From the NCBI GenBank assembly GCA_022511345.1, contig JAFLRR010000011.1, positions 25,930 through 89,929 of the forward strand: DNA of 64,000 nucleotides. Direction: 5' to 3'. The DNA comes from Alistipes sp. Its GTDB lineage: Bacteria > Bacteroidota > Bacteroidia > Bacteroidales > Rikenellaceae. Positions 34,110 to 44,208 of the stretch are shown here, piece after piece (position 1 is the first letter of the stretch; each line of letters begins with the position of its first letter). The translations under genes were made by a program, and so were the position numbers. The notes beneath the pieces were generated by a model, which saw only the letters and a list, made by a program, of their open reading frames with translations, made no database searches and was not told the DNA's origin.

Positions 34110-35198
34110 ATGAACCACACACTGCGCATAATAGCCGACAAGGTCCGACGCGCCGAGCGCATCGGTGCCGACGAAGCGCTCTGTCTGCAGAGCGCTCCGC
34201 TCGAATTGCTCGGACAGCTGGCTGCCGAAGCCAAGAGACGCGCCAGCGGCGACAAGGTCTTCTACAACCGCAACTTCCACATCGAGCCCACGAACATCTG
34301 CGCCTTCAACTGCCGCTTCTGCTCCTACCGCCGGCCCAAGGGCAGCCCCGAGGCGTGGGAGTACACCATCGAACAGATGGAGGAGTCGGTGCGCAGCCGC
34401 CTGGGCCGCGGATTCACCGAGGTGCACATCGTGGGCGGCGTGCATCCCGAGCGCGACACGGCCTACTACGCCGAACTCATACGCCGCATCCGGGCGCTGA
34501 TGCCCGAGGCGGCCGTCAAGGCCTTCACGGCCGTGGAGCTGGCCTACATGTTCCGCAAGTCGGGCCTGACCACGCACGAGGGCCTGGAGATGCTCGCCAG
34601 CGCCGGCATGACGGCCATACCGGGCGGCGGAGCCGAGATATTCGACGAGCAACTGCGCAGCCGCATATGCCCCGAGAAGGGTACGGCCGCCGAATGGCTG
34701 GCCGTGCACGACGCCGCCCACCGCATGGGCATACGCACCAACGCCACCATACTCTACGGCCATGTCGAGACCTTCGGGCAGCGCATCGACCACCTCGACC
34801 GCCTGCGCCGCCAGCAGGACCTCACGGGCGGATTCGACGCATTCATACCCCTCAAGTTCCGCAGCCGCGGCAACATGCTCTCGCACGCGGGCGAGGTCTC
34901 GGCCGACGAGGATATGAGGATGCTGGCCCTGAGCCGCATCTATCTGGACAACATACCCCACATCAAGGCCTACTGGGTCATGTACGGCAAGCAGACGGCC
35001 GAGCGGGCCCTGGGCTTCGGCGCCGACGACCTCGACGGCACCATAGACGACTCGACCAGGATATACTCCATGGCCGGCGCCGACGACAGCCGCCCGACGA
35101 TGACCATAGCCGAGATTCACGCCATGGCCCGACGCGCCGGACTGCGAGCCGTGGAGAGAGATACGCATTACAACGAAATTACGCGACATGAACAATAA
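34110..35198 (+). CDS. mqnE: Aminofutalosine synthase MqnE (radical SAM)
   Basis: 362 aa. The radical-SAM cluster Cys are at 64, 68 and 71 (NICAFNCRFC). MqnE rather than MqnC is indicated by HIVGGVHPERDTAYYAELI, VKAFTAVELAYM and GGFDAFIPLKFR. It joins 3-[(1-carboxyvinyl)oxy]benzoate to S-adenosylmethionine to make aminofutalosine, the second step of the futalosine route to menaquinone. mqnA, for the first step, lies at 47597-48367. Overlaps the PASTA gene by 11 bases. Confidence 0.93.
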   Translation: MNHTLRIIADKVRRAERIGADEALCLQSAPLELLGQLAAEAKRRASGDKVFYNRNFHIEPTNICAFNCRFCSYRRPKGSPEAWEYTIEQMEESVRSRLGRGFTEVHIVGGVHPERDTAYYAELIRRIRALMPEAAVKAFTAVELAYMFRKSGLTTHEGLEMLASAGMTAIPGGGAEIFDEQLRSRICPEKGTAAEWLAVHDAAHRMGIRTNATILYGHVETFGQRIDHLDRLRRQQDLTGGFDAFIPLKFRSRGNMLSHAGEVSADEDMRMLALSRIYLDNIPHIKAYWVMYGKQTAERALGFGADDLDGTIDDSTRIYSMAGADDSRPTMTIAEIHAMARRAGLRAVERDTHYNEITRHEQ

Positions 35199-36099
35199 AA
35201 CCCGACCTGAAGGCGGCCTGCGAAATATCCGCAGCCGCTATCCGCTGCTGTACCACGCAGTGGCCATCTGCGCAGTGCTGGCAGTGCTGGCACTCGCCTC
35301 GCACTTCATCATGCAGGCTGGCACGCGCCACAACTCCCGCCGCACGGTGCCCGACTTCACGGGCATGCCCTTCAGCGAGGCGCAGCGCCTGGCGCAGCAC
35401 AACGACCTGAGGCTTTTTGTCAACGACTCGCTCTTCGTGGCCTCATACGACGGCGGCGCGGTGCTCGACCAGCTGCCCGCAGGCGGCACGGAGGTAAAGC
35501 CTGGCCGCACGATATACCTGACAATCAACGCCTACGGCCGCAAGATGGTCGACGTGCCCTATGTTGCAGGCCGCTCCTTGCGCCAGGCCAAGAACATGCT
35601 CGAGACAGCCGGCCTGGAGATCGAGCGGCTCATATACATCGACAACATGGCCACCAACTTCGTGCTCGAGCAGTCCTATGACGGCCGACGCATAGAGCGC
35701 GACAGCCCTCTGAAAATCGAGCAGGGCTCGGGCGTGACGCTGCGCGTGGGAGCTGCCGAGGGCAGCGTGACGGCCGTGCCCAAGGTCATAGGACTCACCC
35801 TGCGCGCAGCCAAGGGCCGCCTCTGGGAGGCCGGACTGAATGTCGGACGCGTGCGCATGGCCGACGACATAGACCGTCTGACGGCCGACAACGCCGCAGT
35901 CTGGGCGCAGAGCCTTACGCCCGGCACGGAGTCGCCATTGGGAGCCGAAATATCGCTCGACCTGACCCTCGACGCCTCGCGCATCGAGTCGGCCAGCCTG
36001 GCTGCCGACCGCGCAATGCAGCAGGCCATACGCCTCAACGAGGGCGGCGAGCGCACATCGGACGGCATAGACAGTCTGTTACTTAAGGAGATAGAGTGA
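35188..36099 (+). CDS. Membrane-anchored PASTA-domain protein
   Basis: 303 aa. One membrane helix (about 22-46), then three PASTA domains (starting near TVPDFTGMPFSEAQRLA, VDVPYVAGRSLRQAKNML and VPKVIGLTLRAAKGRL). There is no kinase domain. PASTA domains bind peptidoglycan fragments or beta-lactams, so it is probably a periplasmic cell-wall sensor or scaffold. Starts inside mqnE and its stop overlaps the GTG of the pseudouridine synthase, so it is tightly coupled to both. Confidence 0.9.
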   Translation: MNNKTRPEGGLRNIRSRYPLLYHAVAICAVLAVLALASHFIMQAGTRHNSRRTVPDFTGMPFSEAQRLAQHNDLRLFVNDSLFVASYDGGAVLDQLPAGGTEVKPGRTIYLTINAYGRKMVDVPYVAGRSLRQAKNMLETAGLEIERLIYIDNMATNFVLEQSYDGRRIERDSPLKIEQGSGVTLRVGAAEGSVTAVPKVIGLTLRAAKGRLWEAGLNVGRVRMADDIDRLTADNAAVWAQSLTPGTESPLGAEISLDLTLDASRIESASLAADRAMQQAIRLNEGGERTSDGIDSLLLKEIE

Positions 36100-37184
36100 A
36101 AGAGACTACCGACGACATAAGGGCTGCGGCCATGGCTGCCGCGCCGCTCACCGACGACCAGACCCTGGACGAGGAGCGCGAGGAGCTCTACGAGCACTTC
36201 GCCATAACGGCCGACAGGGGACAGAGCCCTCTGCGGCTCGACAAGTTCCTCACCTGCCGCATGGAGCACTGCTCGCGCAACCGCATACAGACCGCGGCCG
36301 ACGAGGGCAACATACTGGTCAACGGCCGTCCCGCCAAGGCCAGCTACAAGGTCAAGCCGCTGGACCGCATATCGATAGTTATGCCATACCCGCGCCGCGA
36401 GACCGAGATCGTCGCGCAGCAGATTCCGCTCGACATACTCTACGAGGACGACGAGCTGCTGATAGTCAACAAACCAGCAGGCATGGTGGTTCACCCCGGC
36501 CACGGCAACTTCGACGGCACGCTGGTCAACGCTCTGGCGTGGCATCTGCGCGACCTGCCGCCCGCCGGCGGCGACGAGTCGCGAGTAGGTCTGGTGCACC
36601 GCATAGACAAGGACACCTCAGGTTTGCTGGTGATAGCCAAGAGCGAACGGGCCCATGCGCGTCTTGCCAAGCAGTTCTTCGACCACACCGTCACGCGCCG
36701 CTACACGGCCCTCGTGTGGGGCGACTTCGAGACCGACGAGGGTACGATCGAGGGCAACATCGGCCGCTCGCGCCGCGACCGCACCACCATGAGCGTCTAT
36801 CCCGACGGCAGCGAGGGCAAACATGCCGTAACCCACTGGAAGGTGCTGCGCCGCTTCGGCTACGTGACACTCGTCGAGTGCCGCCTGGAGACCGGCCGCA
36901 CGCACCAGATACGCACTCACATGCAGTGGATAGGCCACCCGCTCTTCGCCGACGAACGCTACGGCGGCGACCGCATACTCAAGGGCACGACATTCGCCAA
37001 ATACCGCCGTTTTGTCGAAAACTGCTTCGAGCTCATGCCCCGCCAGGCGCTGCATGCCCGCTGCCTGGGCTTCGTGCACCCCGCAACCGGCCGCGAGGTC
37101 TTCTTCGACAGCCCGCTGCCCGACGACTTCGCCGCCGTGGTCGACAGGTGGCAGACCTATACAATCCAAAATTCAGAACTCTGA
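36096..37184 (+). CDS. RluA-family 23S rRNA pseudouridine synthase (RluD-like)
   Basis: 362 aa from a GTG at 36096 that overlaps the previous stop (GTGA). An S4 RNA-binding domain (LDKFLTCRMEHCSRNRIQTAA, ILVNGRPAK) precedes the synthase domain with the catalytic Asp in HRIDKDTSGLLVIAK and the RYTALVWG / GRTHQIRTHM blocks. The N-terminal 45 residues are an acidic extension. RluD modifies helix 69 of 23S rRNA; RluC is the alternative. PASTA protein followed by RluD-like is a known Bacteroidales order. Confidence 0.93.
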   Translation: MKETTDDIRAAAMAAAPLTDDQTLDEEREELYEHFAITADRGQSPLRLDKFLTCRMEHCSRNRIQTAADEGNILVNGRPAKASYKVKPLDRISIVMPYPRRETEIVAQQIPLDILYEDDELLIVNKPAGMVVHPGHGNFDGTLVNALAWHLRDLPPAGGDESRVGLVHRIDKDTSGLLVIAKSERAHARLAKQFFDHTVTRRYTALVWGDFETDEGTIEGNIGRSRRDRTTMSVYPDGSEGKHAVTHWKVLRRFGYVTLVECRLETGRTHQIRTHMQWIGHPLFADERYGGDRILKGTTFAKYRRFVENCFELMPRQALHARCLGFVHPATGREVFFDSPLPDDFAAVVDRWQTYTIQNSEL

Positions 37185-37193
37185 CTCTCAGCC

Positions 37194-38999
37194 GTGTTTC
37201 TACCCACTTCCGTCAAAGAGATGCAGGCGCGCGGCTGGGACCGCGCCGACGTGATACTCTTCACGGGCGACGCCTATGTCGACCACCCCTCGTTCGGTGC
37301 GGCGGTCATAGGGCGCCTGCTCGAGGATGAGGGTCTGCGCGTGGCCATCGTTCCGCAGCCCAACTGGCGCGACGACCTGCGCGACTTCCGCAAGCTCGGG
37401 GCGCCGAGGCTCTTCTTCGGCGTGACGGCCGGAGCCATGGACTCGATGGTCAACCGCTACACGGCCAACCTGCGCCTGCGCAGCGACGATGCCTACACGG
37501 CCGGCGGCAAGGCGGGATTCCGCCCCGACTATGCCGTGACCACCTACACGCGCATACTCAAGCGACTCTACCCCAATGTCCCGGTAGTCATCGGCGGCAT
37601 CGAGGCCTCGCTGCGGCGGTTCACGCACTACGACTACGCCAGCGACTCGCTCATGGCGCCCATACTCATCGACAGCGGCGCCGACCTGCTGACATACGGC
37701 ATGGGCGAGAAGGTCACGCGCGAGGTTGCTCGCGCCGTGCGCAACGGATTCAACATCAAGCTGCTGCGCAAGCTGCGGCAGGTGGCTTTCGTCGCCCCGG
37801 GCGACTATGCCGGCCGCCTGGACCCCGCCCGCACCATAATGCTCCCCTCGCACGAGGAGCAGCTGCGCGACAAGCGCGCCTTCGGCGCGGCGTTCTGCAC
37901 CGTCGAGACGCAGAGCAACCTCATGGAGCCCGAGAGCGTGCTGGTCGAGCCCGTGGCCGACCGTTGCGTGGTAATCAACCCTCCCCATCCGCCGCTGAGC
38001 TCCGACGAGCTCGACAGCGCCTTCGACTTGCCCTACGAGCGGGCGCCGCACCCGCGCTACGACGGCAAGGGAGCCATACCGGCGTGGGAGATGATAAAAT
38101 TCTCGGTCAACATACACCGCGGCTGCTTCGGCGGCTGCTCCTTCTGCACCATATCGGCGCATCAGGGCAAGTTCATCAGCTCGCGCAGCCAGCGTTCGAT
38201 AATGGCCGAAATCGAGCGCATAAAGCAGATGCCCGACTTCCGCGGCCACCTCTCCGACATAGGCGGCCCGTCGGCCAACATGTACGGCATGCACGGCCGC
38301 GACACAGAGCTCTGCCGCCGCTGCCGCCGGCCCTCGTGCCTGCACCCCTCGCGCTGCCGCAACCTCGACAACGACCACCGGCCCCTGATAGAGCTCTACG
38401 ACAGGATATGCGCCGTCAAAGGCATAAAGCGCGCATACATCGGCAGCGGCATACGCTACGACCTGTTCGACGACTCGCCATATCTCGAGACCGTCATACG
38501 GCGCCACACCTCGGGCCGTCTGAAGGTCGCGCCCGAACACACCGAGGAGCATGTGCTCGAGCTGATGCGCAAGCCGCCCTTCGCCATGTTCGAGCAGCTC
38601 AACGAACGCTTTCGCGAGATATGCAGCCGCAACGGGCTGCGCTACCAGCTCATACCCTACTTCATATCGTCGCACCCCGGCTGCACCGAGCGCGACATGG
38701 CGGCGCTCGCGCACAAAGTGCTCGGACGCATGCACTTCACCCTCGAGCAGGTGCAGGACCTCACGCCCACGCCCATGACGCTCTCGTCGGTGATGTTCTA
38801 CACGGGCGAAAACCCCTACACGGGCCGGCCGGTCTATGTGGCCCGCTCGCAGGACGACAAGCGCGCGCAGAAAGCCTATTTCTTCGCCCGCAGCGACCGT
38901 TCAGCCGGCAGACTCTCGCCCGCCCGGAGCGCAAAAAGAGAGGCCGCACCCAGGCATACGGGCGCGGCCCCTAAAGGCGCGAAGGGCACGAAGCGTTAG
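37194..38999 (+). CDS. YgiQ-family radical SAM protein
   Basis: 601 aa from a GTG at 37194; the family N-terminus FLPTSVKEMQARGWDRADVILFTGDAYVDHPSFG fits that start. The radical-SAM Cys are near residues 310-317 (HRGCFGGCSFC). The C-terminal third carries the YgiQ extension with a Cys-rich segment (CRRCRRPSCLHPSRC). Its reaction is not known. It is the last gene of the operon; its stop TAG shares two bases with the stop of the opposing phosphate transporter. Confidence 0.92.
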   Translation: MFLPTSVKEMQARGWDRADVILFTGDAYVDHPSFGAAVIGRLLEDEGLRVAIVPQPNWRDDLRDFRKLGAPRLFFGVTAGAMDSMVNRYTANLRLRSDDAYTAGGKAGFRPDYAVTTYTRILKRLYPNVPVVIGGIEASLRRFTHYDYASDSLMAPILIDSGADLLTYGMGEKVTREVARAVRNGFNIKLLRKLRQVAFVAPGDYAGRLDPARTIMLPSHEEQLRDKRAFGAAFCTVETQSNLMEPESVLVEPVADRCVVINPPHPPLSSDELDSAFDLPYERAPHPRYDGKGAIPAWEMIKFSVNIHRGCFGGCSFCTISAHQGKFISSRSQRSIMAEIERIKQMPDFRGHLSDIGGPSANMYGMHGRDTELCRRCRRPSCLHPSRCRNLDNDHRPLIELYDRICAVKGIKRAYIGSGIRYDLFDDSPYLETVIRRHTSGRLKVAPEHTEEHVLELMRKPPFAMFEQLNERFREICSRNGLRYQLIPYFISSHPGCTERDMAALAHKVLGRMHFTLEQVQDLTPTPMTLSSVMFYTGENPYTGRPVYVARSQDDKRAQKAYFFARSDRSAGRLSPARSAKREAAPRHTGAAPKGAKGTKR

Positions 39000-41227
39000 T
39001 TGTTGTAATAGAGCCAGCTCTTGAGTATTCCCTTGTTTTCGAGGAAGTAGCGCTGCGCCTTCAGCAGGTTGCGCGACTGCAGGACCATGCTCTTGGTCTC
39101 GTTCAGGATGTTCATGTAGAGCATGCTGGCCTTGGTGTGCACGCTGTTGGAGGTGATGCGCTCGAGCTCGGTCTTGATGGCCGTGGCAATCTGCTCGAAG
39201 AGGTTGTCGCGCAAGGCCAGCACCGTATCGATGCTGTCGAAGTTGCCCGAGCGGAGCATCATGTTTATCTGGCGGTAGATGTTCTCCACCTCGTCGTTTA
39301 TGTGCATCAAATCCTCGGTCTGCTCCTTGGACAAACCCTCGTGGTTGTTGTCTATATGGTCGTAGGCCGGGCGGGTGATGTGCACCAGCGACTTGGTCAT
39401 CTCGTTCAGGTAGTCGACGGCCTGCACGTAGTACTGGGCCGTGTCCAGATCGGCGCCCTTGAGTTTGCGGATTGTGGGCAGCAGCGAGTATTTGCGGTCG
39501 CGCGAAAGGCGGTACAGCTCCTCCGACTCGTTGACTATCTCGCGCAGCACCTTGCGGTTCTCCTTGAACACGGCAATCAGCGTTCTGTCATAGAGGCGCG
39601 TGGTGCGCTCCATGGTCGAGCAGACCTCGGCGGTGATGGTCGAGAGCATATCCTCGCCCGAGTTCGAGCGCACAGCCTCCGGGCTCTCCTCCTTTTTGCC
39701 GAAGTTGCTGCGGATGAGCATATAGCCGCACATGACGGTCGTTATGACGAATGCCACCGTTCCGCCGTAGATGAGCACCAGACCCACGATGTAGGCTATG
39801 ATGAATCCGCCCAGAGCGGTCACGAACCATCCGGCGATGACGGTCATCACGCCCGTGATGCGGTAGACGGCGCTCTCGCGGCCCCAGGCGCGGTCGGCCA
39901 GCGACGTACCCATGGCCACCATGAAACATACGTAGGTGGTCGAGAGCGGCAGCTTGAACGACGTAGCCATCGAGATGAGCATGGCCGAGGTGGTCAGGTT
40001 CACCGCCGCGCGTATCATGTCGTAGGGGGCGCCGCTGTGCTCGATGTCGGCATACTCGAACCGGCGCGCCACGCGGGTGCGGATGCTCTCGGGGACTATG
40101 GTCTCGAGGGCCGTGTTGATGTTAAGGGCCGCACGCACCAGAGTTCTGGAAAATGCCGACGAGTCGCTCTGCACGCCCGAATCCTCCTGCGCCGAGGTGA
40201 GCGACATCTCGCGCTCGGTCAGGCGCGCCATGGCCTTGCGCTGCGTCCACAGAGCCACTATCATGATGGCTCCGGCCGTCAGCAGCAGGTAGAAGTTGGC
40301 CGGCACGTTGTCGTTGAGCGCCGTCATGGACATCGAGGCGTCGCCCGTGGTCTGCGCCACGCTGTAGGCGTCGAAGCCCGCCACCGGAACACCGATGAAG
40401 TTCACAAGGTCGTTTCCGGCGAACGAGAGGGCCAGAGCGAACGAACCCGAGAGGATGGTTATGCGCAGGATATTGATTTTGAGCCGCTGCAGGAAGAAGA
40501 GCACCAGCGAGCAGACCACCCAGCAGCCGGCCAGCGAGGCCAGCGTGTGTTCGTTGACGAACTCTATGACGGGGTTGTCGGCAAGCACCGACTTGAGGCC
40601 CTTGAACACGGCCACGTAGACTATGGCCGTGAGCGATATTCCGCACCAGAAGGCGCCCAGGCGGCGGAACATGCTCGTGTAGCGGAACGAGAAAATCATG
40701 CGCGAGATGTACATCACCAGCGAGCCGCACGAGAATGCCAGCACCACCGACAGCAGTATGGCCGAGACGATACCCATGGCGCGCGAGGTGTTGATAAACT
40801 CGCCCAAATCACTGATGTTCAGCGCCTCGCTGGCCGCAATTTTGAACGTCGACACCGCCACGGCCGAACCCAGCAGACAGAATATGAGCGAGACGGTGGT
40901 CGAGGTCGGCAGGCCCAGCGACTTGTAGAGGTTCAGCAGGATGATGTTGGCGAACATCACGCCCAGGTAGAGCACCATCACCTCGTGGAACGTGAACAGG
41001 CTCGGGTTGAACATTCCGTTGCGGGCCACCTCCATCATTCCGCTCGAGGTCACCACGCCGATGATTATACCCGCCGAGGCGACCGTCAGGATGGTCTGCA
41101 TGGGCGCCGCCTTGGAGCCTATGGCCGAATTGAGGAAGTTGACCGCATCGTTGGTCACGCCGAAGAAGAGTCCCGAAACGGCGAGCACGCCGAGAATGAC
41201 TATTATGGCAATGTATAATTCGCTCAT
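38996..41227 (-). CDS. PiT-family phosphate transporter with PhoU-like tail
   Basis: 743 aa from the ATG at 41227 (the longer frame to 41281 has no signature). About 500 residues of membrane helices carry both PiT repeats: GVTNDAVNFLNSAIGSKAAP near residue 22-41 and GNDLVNFIGVPVAGF further in. A 220-residue soluble helical tail (from about 510) resembles PhoU-type regulators. It should import inorganic phosphate with protons or sodium. Converges on ygiQ with overlapping stop codons and no terminator between them. Confidence 0.92.
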   Translation of the reverse strand: MSELYIAIIVILGVLAVSGLFFGVTNDAVNFLNSAIGSKAAPMQTILTVASAGIIIGVVTSSGMMEVARNGMFNPSLFTFHEVMVLYLGVMFANIILLNLYKSLGLPTSTTVSLIFCLLGSAVAVSTFKIAASEALNISDLGEFINTSRAMGIVSAILLSVVLAFSCGSLVMYISRMIFSFRYTSMFRRLGAFWCGISLTAIVYVAVFKGLKSVLADNPVIEFVNEHTLASLAGCWVVCSLVLFFLQRLKINILRITILSGSFALALSFAGNDLVNFIGVPVAGFDAYSVAQTTGDASMSMTALNDNVPANFYLLLTAGAIMIVALWTQRKAMARLTEREMSLTSAQEDSGVQSDSSAFSRTLVRAALNINTALETIVPESIRTRVARRFEYADIEHSGAPYDMIRAAVNLTTSAMLISMATSFKLPLSTTYVCFMVAMGTSLADRAWGRESAVYRITGVMTVIAGWFVTALGGFIIAYIVGLVLIYGGTVAFVITTVMCGYMLIRSNFGKKEESPEAVRSNSGEDMLSTITAEVCSTMERTTRLYDRTLIAVFKENRKVLREIVNESEELYRLSRDRKYSLLPTIRKLKGADLDTAQYYVQAVDYLNEMTKSLVHITRPAYDHIDNNHEGLSKEQTEDLMHINDEVENIYRQINMMLRSGNFDSIDTVLALRDNLFEQIATAIKTELERITSNSVHTKASMLYMNILNETKSMVLQSRNLLKAQRYFLENKGILKSWLYYNN

Positions 41228-41343
41228 GATACAATGTATGTTTCGGGATTCGAAAATAACCCGAATCGCTCTAACGGCCAAAAAAATCTGACAATCTTAA
41301 CGTTTTGTTAACATAAAAGATTAGTTCCGGCCGCTTCAGCCGC

Positions 41344-41374
41344 AAAAAAATCCCCGCTCCGTACGGGGCGGGGA
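41344..41374 (-). terminator. Terminator after the S41 peptidase gene
   Basis: On the minus strand a GC-rich stem (TCCCCGC / GCGGGGA at the base, 41351-41374) is followed by a run of seven T (41350-41344). It lies 22 bases past the S41 stop codon and ends the DUF3078/S41 transcript before the phosphate transporter promoter region. Confidence 0.85.
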
Positions 41375-41396
41375 GCATGATTGCCTCCGAGCGCGG

Positions 41397-43043
41397 CTAT
41401 TGCGCAGCCTCCGGGCCCTCCTCGCGGGACAGAACCTCGACGGCACGCTTCAGAACCGGGTCTATGGGGTATATCATGGCATAGAATCCGGCATCCTCCA
41501 GAGGCGTGTTGCGGCCTATGTAGGCACGCAGCTGCGCTACGATTATCTCGCGCGAGACATAGGCCTGACGGGCGTCGTAGGCCACGCCTCGCTGCGCGGC
41601 ATAGTTCACGAAGTCGGCGAACAGACCTCTGTCGGCATCGAGCAGCGCCCGCAGCTCGTCAACGCTGCGCACCGAGTTGAGCGCCTCGCGGTGACGGTCG
41701 GCGTAGTCCATGGCGTAGCGGTAGATTATGTTGCGGCCCGAGACTTCGACGAAGTAGCGCGTCATGCGCGTGGTGTCCAGCGGCACGAACTCGTCGGGCA
41801 TGATGCCTCCGCCGCCGTAGACCGTGCGGCCCGAGAGGGTCGTATACCGCAGCGAGTCGTCGAAACGTATGCTGTCGGCCGAGAAATACTCGCTGTGCAC
41901 ATAGCGCTCTATCAGCTCGCGGCCGTAGGCCTCGCCCTCGCCGGCCTTGTAAGGTTTTTGTATCGAGCGGCCCGAGGGGGTGTAGTAGCGGGCCACGGTG
42001 AGCCGCAGCGCCGAGCCGTCGGAATAAGGTATCTGCCGCTGCACCAGTCCCTTGCCGAATGAGCGGCGGCCGATGATGGTGCCGCGGTCGTTGTCCTGCA
42101 GCGCGCCGGCCAGAATCTCGCTCGACGAGGCGCTCTCCTCGTCGATGAGCACCGCCAGGGGGATATCCTGGGCCGAGCCGTTGCCGTCGCTGTACTCGCT
42201 CATGCGCTGGCGGTTGCGGTCCTCGGTGTAGACTATCAGCCGGCCCTCGGGCAGAAACTCGTCGGCTATGGCTATGGCCTGGTCGAGGTAGCCTCCGCTG
42301 TTGCCGCGCAGGTCGAGTATCAGACCCTTCATGCCCTCGCCGCGCAGGCTTTCGATGGCCTCAGACAGCTCGTCGCCCGAGGTGCGGGCGAAGCGCGAGA
42401 GGCGGATGTAGCCCGTGCGCTTGTCGAGCATCATGGCTGCGTCGATGCTCTTGATGGGTATGGCGTCGCGCGTGACGGTCACCTCGACGGGCTCGTCGAT
42501 GCCGCGGCGTGCAAGCGACAGACGCACCTGCGTGCCGCGCGGGCCGCGCAGACGCTTGACTATATCCATCTGCGGAATCTTGCGGCCCGCAACCAGCGAG
42601 TCGTCGATAAGCATTATGCGGTCGCCGCCGCGCACTCCGGCCCTGTCGCTGGGACCAGCCGGCACGACGTTTAGCACCACGATAGTGTCGGTGGCCATGT
42701 TGAAGACCACGCCTATTCCGTCGAACTCGCCTTCGAGCGGTTCGTTGAACTCCTGCATCTCCGATGCCGGAACATAGACCGAGTGGGGGTCGAGCTCGCC
42801 GACCAGCACGGGTATGGCCATCTCGATGAGCGAGTCGACAGACAACTCGTCGACATATTCGCGGGCTATGAGAGCCACCGTATGCGAGAGCTTGTTCTGG
42901 GGCATGGATATGCGGCCCAGCATGGCCTCGAGCCGCGACTCGGCGCCGCTGCGTCCGATTGCCTGCCCGAGAAGCAATCCCGCCGCAGCCAGCAGCGAGG
43001 CTGCAAGCGGGAAGAGCACCGTTCGGCGTGAATTGCGGTACAT
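41397..43043 (-). CDS. C-terminal processing protease (S41) with PDZ domain
   Basis: 548 aa. Signal anchor at about residues 9-30. PDZ domain near 105-190 (GIGVVFNMATDTIVVLNVV, AGVRGGDRIMLID). The protease core has Ser306 (ESASSSEILAGAL) and Lys331 (RSFGKGLVQ), the Ser/Lys dyad of Tsp/CtpA enzymes. It cleaves periplasmic proteins from their C-termini. Downstream of the DUF3078 gene by four bases. Confidence 0.95.
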   Translation of the reverse strand: MYRNSRRTVLFPLAASLLAAAGLLLGQAIGRSGAESRLEAMLGRISMPQNKLSHTVALIAREYVDELSVDSLIEMAIPVLVGELDPHSVYVPASEMQEFNEPLEGEFDGIGVVFNMATDTIVVLNVVPAGPSDRAGVRGGDRIMLIDDSLVAGRKIPQMDIVKRLRGPRGTQVRLSLARRGIDEPVEVTVTRDAIPIKSIDAAMMLDKRTGYIRLSRFARTSGDELSEAIESLRGEGMKGLILDLRGNSGGYLDQAIAIADEFLPEGRLIVYTEDRNRQRMSEYSDGNGSAQDIPLAVLIDEESASSSEILAGALQDNDRGTIIGRRSFGKGLVQRQIPYSDGSALRLTVARYYTPSGRSIQKPYKAGEGEAYGRELIERYVHSEYFSADSIRFDDSLRYTTLSGRTVYGGGGIMPDEFVPLDTTRMTRYFVEVSGRNIIYRYAMDYADRHREALNSVRSVDELRALLDADRGLFADFVNYAAQRGVAYDARQAYVSREIIVAQLRAYIGRNTPLEDAGFYAMIYPIDPVLKRAVEVLSREEGPEAAQ

Positions 43044-43047
43044 CGGT

Positions 43048-44157
43048 CTACTTCTTGTCCTTGTTCTTGAAGGTGTAGGTCAGACCGACCGACAGCAGCG
43101 TCTGGGTCTGGATGCGCGTGTGCTGCGCCTTGTTGTAGTACATCTGGAACGAGAAGTCGGTGGTCAGGAATTTCGTTGCCTTGATGTTCACCGTATTCTC
43201 CCAGCGCACGGTGGGGTCCACGCGGTCGGCAGCCTTGGCGCCGATGTTGGATATCCAGCCGTAGAAGGAGTAGAGCGTGGTGCGGTAGCGGATTATGCCC
43301 TTCTTGCCGAATGTGCGGTCGAAGTCTATCTGAACCGACGAACCGCCCTCATAGAGCGACGTATCCTTGACCGGAACGCCGTAAGCCTTGCCCGTCCAGA
43401 GGGGCTCGCCGTCGGCATCCTTGTCGGAGAAGTGCGCGCGCACGGCCTTGCTCTCGACGAAGGTCGAGCTGAGGGCTATGGGCGAGAGGTTGATTTTGAT
43501 GGGGAAGCGCTCCTTGGGACAGTTGTAGGTGAAACCGAGCGAGACGTCGAAGTAGCCCGGGGCCATGAATGTCGACAGACGGTCGGAGTTGGTCTGCTTC
43601 TCGCGTGCGGCATATCCGTTTGCAAACTGCGAGCGGAACTTGATGATGGCGCCCACGGACCAGTTCTTCGAGAAGCGCCATGCCGGGGCGGTCTGAATCG
43701 ACAGCTCGTCCTGGTTCTTGAACCACACGCCCTTCTCGTTGTCATTGGCATCGGTGATTTTCATGCGGTTGTAGCCGAACTTGGCGTCGAACACGGTCTC
43801 GATTTCAAACTCGCCCTTGCGGAAGTTGTGCAGCAGGTGAGCCTGGGCTATGGCCGCTATGGCGTTGTCGCCGCCCTTGGTCTTTATCCACGAGTCGCTG
43901 AACGAGGTCAGCGTACCCTGCAGCGAGGCCGACACCTCCAGATAGTTGCGCTCTTTGCGAATCATGGCGCGCTCGGCACGGCGGCGGGCCTCGTTCTCAA
44001 ACTCGGACGACACCTTGTCGACCTCCTTGACCCGCTCCTCGAAGCGCGTCTGGCCGCTGTCGACGTTCGTGTCGTCGATGGTCACCTGCGCCGCTGCGGG
44101 CAGCGCCGCGAAGATGGCTGCGGCCGAAATTGCAAGACATAATTTTTTCATAATCAT
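43048..44157 (-). CDS. DUF3078 outer-membrane-like protein
   Basis: 369 aa from the ATG at 44157, or 367 aa from ATG 44151, which places the signal peptide (KKLCLAISAAAIFAALPAAAQ) at the start. Residues about 80-365 alternate strand-like segments rich in aromatic residues (LHNFRKGEFEIETVFDAKFGYNRM), with a final strand LLSVGLTYTFKNKDKK. This fits DUF3078, a Bacteroidota outer-membrane barrel of unknown job. Transcribed with the S41 protease, 4 bases apart. Confidence 0.85.
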   Translation of the reverse strand: MIMKKLCLAISAAAIFAALPAAAQVTIDDTNVDSGQTRFEERVKEVDKVSSEFENEARRRAERAMIRKERNYLEVSASLQGTLTSFSDSWIKTKGGDNAIAAIAQAHLLHNFRKGEFEIETVFDAKFGYNRMKITDANDNEKGVWFKNQDELSIQTAPAWRFSKNWSVGAIIKFRSQFANGYAAREKQTNSDRLSTFMAPGYFDVSLGFTYNCPKERFPIKINLSPIALSSTFVESKAVRAHFSDKDADGEPLWTGKAYGVPVKDTSLYEGGSSVQIDFDRTFGKKGIIRYRTTLYSFYGWISNIGAKAADRVDPTVRWENTVNIKATKFLTTDFSFQMYYNKAQHTRIQTQTLLSVGLTYTFKNKDKK

Positions 44158-44179
44158 TACCCTGTTATTTTTCCTGCCG

Positions 44180-44187
44180 CAAAGTTA
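44180..44187 (-). promoter_or_regulatory. Probable -7 element for the DUF3078/S41 genes
   Basis: TAACTTTG on the minus strand, 23 bases before the ATG at 44157. No TTG at the matching -33 distance. Paired back to back with the nfo promoter element at 44209-44216. Confidence 0.5.
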
Positions 44188-44208
44188 AGGATAAATTTCA
44201 AAAAACAG

